Source: CAZKNF01 sp964554105 (lineage in GTDB: Bacteria; Bacteroidota; Rhodothermia; Rhodothermales; VXPQ01). From it: DNA of 6,572 bases. Location of the stretch: assembly GCA_964554105.1 (NCBI GenBank), contig CAZKNF010000116.1, positions 1 through 6,572 of the forward strand. Reading direction: 5' to 3'. Of this stretch, positions 5,163-6,572 are shown in pieces; positions within the stretch are counted from its first letter, which is position 1, and each line of letters begins with the position of its first letter. The notes under the pieces are model-generated. The model did no database searches. It saw only the letters and a program-made list of their open reading frames with translations, and had not been told where the DNA came from. The translations under genes were made by a program, and so were the position numbers.

Positions 5163-6338
5163 TTAGCCGGTTCTAGACAATCCCGGCTCCGAAAGCGGCG
5201 TATACAGCCGGCCGCTGTGCGGACCGCGCATCGCTTTACCAAGTGCCTGTGAAAGTACTGTTAATGTAAGATTAACATGCACGTTCCGTTCGATCAATTC
5301 CATTGCGCCTTCGACGAGCGCGGCCATCGCTTCCAGATCCGCGTGCGGAAGATTCCGGCTGAAGTTGGCGATCGCCTCTTGCTGGTCGATGTTGACGATC
5401 GGCGCCTCGTCGCCCAGCGTTCCATACAGAATCAGATCGCGAACCCAGCGGAGCATCAGGTCGAGCACTCCTTTGACGTTCTCGCGGCCGAGGCGGGCCG
5501 TCTCTTCGATCAGATCGACCATCTTGTCGATGTTGTTCGCATACGAGTAGCGGAAATAATCTACGACGAGCTGCCGCAGGCCCTTTAGGTCCTCGTTTTC
5601 GTTTAGATCGAGCGCTCCCGAGTACGATCCGTCGGCCATGCGAGCCAGGGTCGCCGCGAGCTGTGGTTCGACGTCTTCCCTCGCGATGAGCGCCTCCTCG
5701 ATCGCTTCGGGCGCCAGAGGATCGAATCGGATGCGCCGGCAGCGGGAGAGTATGGTGGGCAGCAGGACGTCCGGACGGCTGGTGGTGAGCATAAAAACCG
5801 TGCGGTCCGGCGGCTCCTCGAGAAGTTTGAGAAAGGCGTTCGCGGATTCGTTGTGCATGCGCTCGACATCCGTCAGAACGGCGATCTTGTAGCGCCCTTC
5901 GACCGGCTTGAAGGACATCGACCGTTGAACATCCTCGTGCATGCGCTCGACCGAATAGATCGCCTGCTTGTTCGATGACTTCGACGCATCCTGCAGTGAA
6001 GGGCGGCGGATGAAATCGACGGCCGCGTATGGGTTGGCCGACAGGAGTTGAAGCCGTTCGGCGACATCCTCCATGCTCACGTCGCTTGGATGCGGGAAGA
6101 GGACGTGCAGGTCCGGATGCACCATTCTATCGACCTTCCGGCACGGCAGGCATTCGTCGCATGGCTCATCGCCGCCTCGCTCGCAGAGGAGGGTTTTGCC
6201 GAACTCGAGGGCGACGGCCCGTTTCCCCACGCCGTCGGGCCCCTGGAAAAGGTAGGCGTGGGCGATCCGGTCGCTGGAGATGTTGCTCCGAAGCGACTGG
6301 ATAACGCGGCGCTGGTCGATGACTGCGTCCCAGGACAT
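5163..6338 (-). CDS. holB: DNA polymerase III delta-prime subunit (clamp loader)
   Basis: A 391-residue AAA+ clamp-loader subunit that, with delta and tau/gamma, loads the beta sliding clamp at replication forks. The start region SWDAVIDQRRVIQSL (2-16) is typical of the family. It is followed by the P-loop GPDGVGKR (33-40), a four-cysteine zinc module (C52, C60, C63, C66; the last three in CDECLPC), a Walker-B-like segment IAVLTDVERMH (152-162), NAFLKLLEEPP (167-177), sensor-1 strand VFMLTTS (181-187) and the SRC motif (198-200) that serves the neighbouring ATPase site. The C-terminal helical collar domain fills 210-370. Delta-prime proteins of E. coli are about 334 residues; this one is longer mainly at the C-terminus. 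I chose ATG at 6338. A GTG at 6383 would add 15 basic residues that precede the family's normal N-terminus. No strong Shine-Dalgarno site is seen. ricT follows on the same strand. Confidence 0.93.
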   Translation of the reverse strand: MSWDAVIDQRRVIQSLRSNISSDRIAHAYLFQGPDGVGKRAVALEFGKTLLCERGGDEPCDECLPCRKVDRMVHPDLHVLFPHPSDVSMEDVAERLQLLSANPYAAVDFIRRPSLQDASKSSNKQAIYSVERMHEDVQRSMSFKPVEGRYKIAVLTDVERMHNESANAFLKLLEEPPDRTVFMLTTSRPDVLLPTILSRCRRIRFDPLAPEAIEEALIAREDVEPQLAATLARMADGSYSGALDLNENEDLKGLRQLVVDYFRYSYANNIDKMVDLIEETARLGRENVKGVLDLMLRWVRDLILYGTLGDEAPIVNIDQQEAIANFSRNLPHADLEAMAALVEGAMELIERNVHVNLTLTVLSQALGKAMRGPHSGRLYTPLSEPGLSRTG

Positions 6339-6478
6339 GCGTTGGCGTGTATGTTTCGGCGGCCGTCCGTGAAGATAGCGCACGCGCTCTTCACCGACAG
6401 GCGGGAAACTTCCGGACGAGGGCCGTCTTTATTAGTTTCGTTTCAAAATGGACGGTCCGGTGCCGCCGGAGATCCTGA

Positions 6479-6510
6479 TTTGGTGTCTGCGGCGTGTATT
6501 TGTATTTTGG
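6479..6510 (+). promoter_or_regulatory. Bacteroidota-type promoter for the tRNA gene
   Basis: TTTG at 6479-6482, a 20-nt spacer, then TATTTTGG at 6503-6510. The known housekeeping consensus of Bacteroidota is TTTG-N19-21-TAnnTTTG; here five of six fixed bases of the second box match and the first box is exact. The tRNA 5' end at 6522 lies 12 nt beyond, a normal distance for a very short leader. Function is inferred from position and consensus. Confidence 0.55.
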
Positions 6511-6521
6511 CCGGCCGATTC

Positions 6522-6572
6522 GGCGCGGTAGCTCAGCCGGTTAGAGCGTACGACTCATAATCGTAAGGTCGA
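6522..6572 (+). tRNA. tRNA with CAU anticodon, partial (elongator Met likely)
   Basis: The first 51 nt of a tRNA cut by the window end. Acceptor 5' strand GGCGCGG (6522-6528), T8-A9, D-arm GCTC (6531-6534) / GAGC (6544-6547), anticodon stem TACGA (6549-6553) / TCGTA (6561-6565), loop CTCATAA with anticodon CAT at 6556-6558, and variable loop starting AGGTC. The anticodon stem lacks the three G-C pairs of initiator tRNA, so this is elongator Met or the Ile2 tRNA whose C34 is lysidine-modified. The missing 3' half prevents a firm choice. Confidence 0.9.

Noticed and set aside
6339..6383. Upstream GTG start for holB
   Set aside because: It adds 15 residues rich in Arg, His and Pro before the normal family N-terminus, while ATG at 6338 gives the standard start.
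6429..6446. Possible sigma-70-like promoter for holB (TTGAAA and TAATAA on the minus strand)
   Set aside because: The two boxes are only 6 nt apart, far below the usual 16-18 nt spacing, and no Bacteroidota-type pair was found there.
6048..6560. Plus-strand open frame running through holB into the tRNA
   Set aside because: It is antisense to the P-loop and zinc-module region of holB and runs into the tRNA gene, so it is not a plausible protein gene.

Overview
Organism. The window is GC-rich, and several independent signs point to the Bacteroidota side of bacteria, most likely a high-GC Rhodothermota-type lineage (inference; no 16S is present). These signs are a long GroES-like paralogue of the kind typical of Bacteroidota, a holB-ricT pair in which RicT has a Cys/Gly-rich head followed by VFDWL, genes without obvious Shine-Dalgarno sites, and a TTTG-N20-TATTTTGG element in front of a tRNA that resembles the Bacteroidota housekeeping promoter (TTTG / TAnnTTTG).

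Layout. A 132-residue GroES-family co-chaperonin gene (56-454, +) converges with a block of five minus-strand genes. Reading the minus strand from right to left: holB (DNA polymerase III delta-prime clamp-loader subunit, 6338-5163), ricT/PSP1 (5071-3992), a von Willebrand A (vWA) protein with an intact MIDAS motif (3881-3024), a PP2C-type Ser/Thr phosphatase (2976-2233) and a membrane-anchored Ser/Thr kinase with a C-terminal helix-hairpin-helix (2232-493). At the right edge a CAU-anticodon tRNA begins on the plus strand (6522) and is cut off by the window end. No stretch over 300 bases lacks a gene.

How the genes work together. holB and ricT are a neighbour pair known from other bacteria (holB-yaaT in Bacillus, holB-ricT in Bacteroidota). 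Downstream lies a three-gene phospho-signalling cassette of vWA, PP2C and kinase-HhH. It has the same composition as E. coli yegL/yegK(pphC)/yegI and as the 'TerY-P triad' found by comparative genomics beside tellurium-resistance (ter) genes. The phosphatase stop and kinase start abut exactly (TAG then ATG), which suggests coupled expression of opposing enzymes. The family is recognised but its substrates and signal are poorly known, so this cassette is the most interesting content here. No ter genes, mobile elements, CRISPR or obvious defence genes accompany it in the window.
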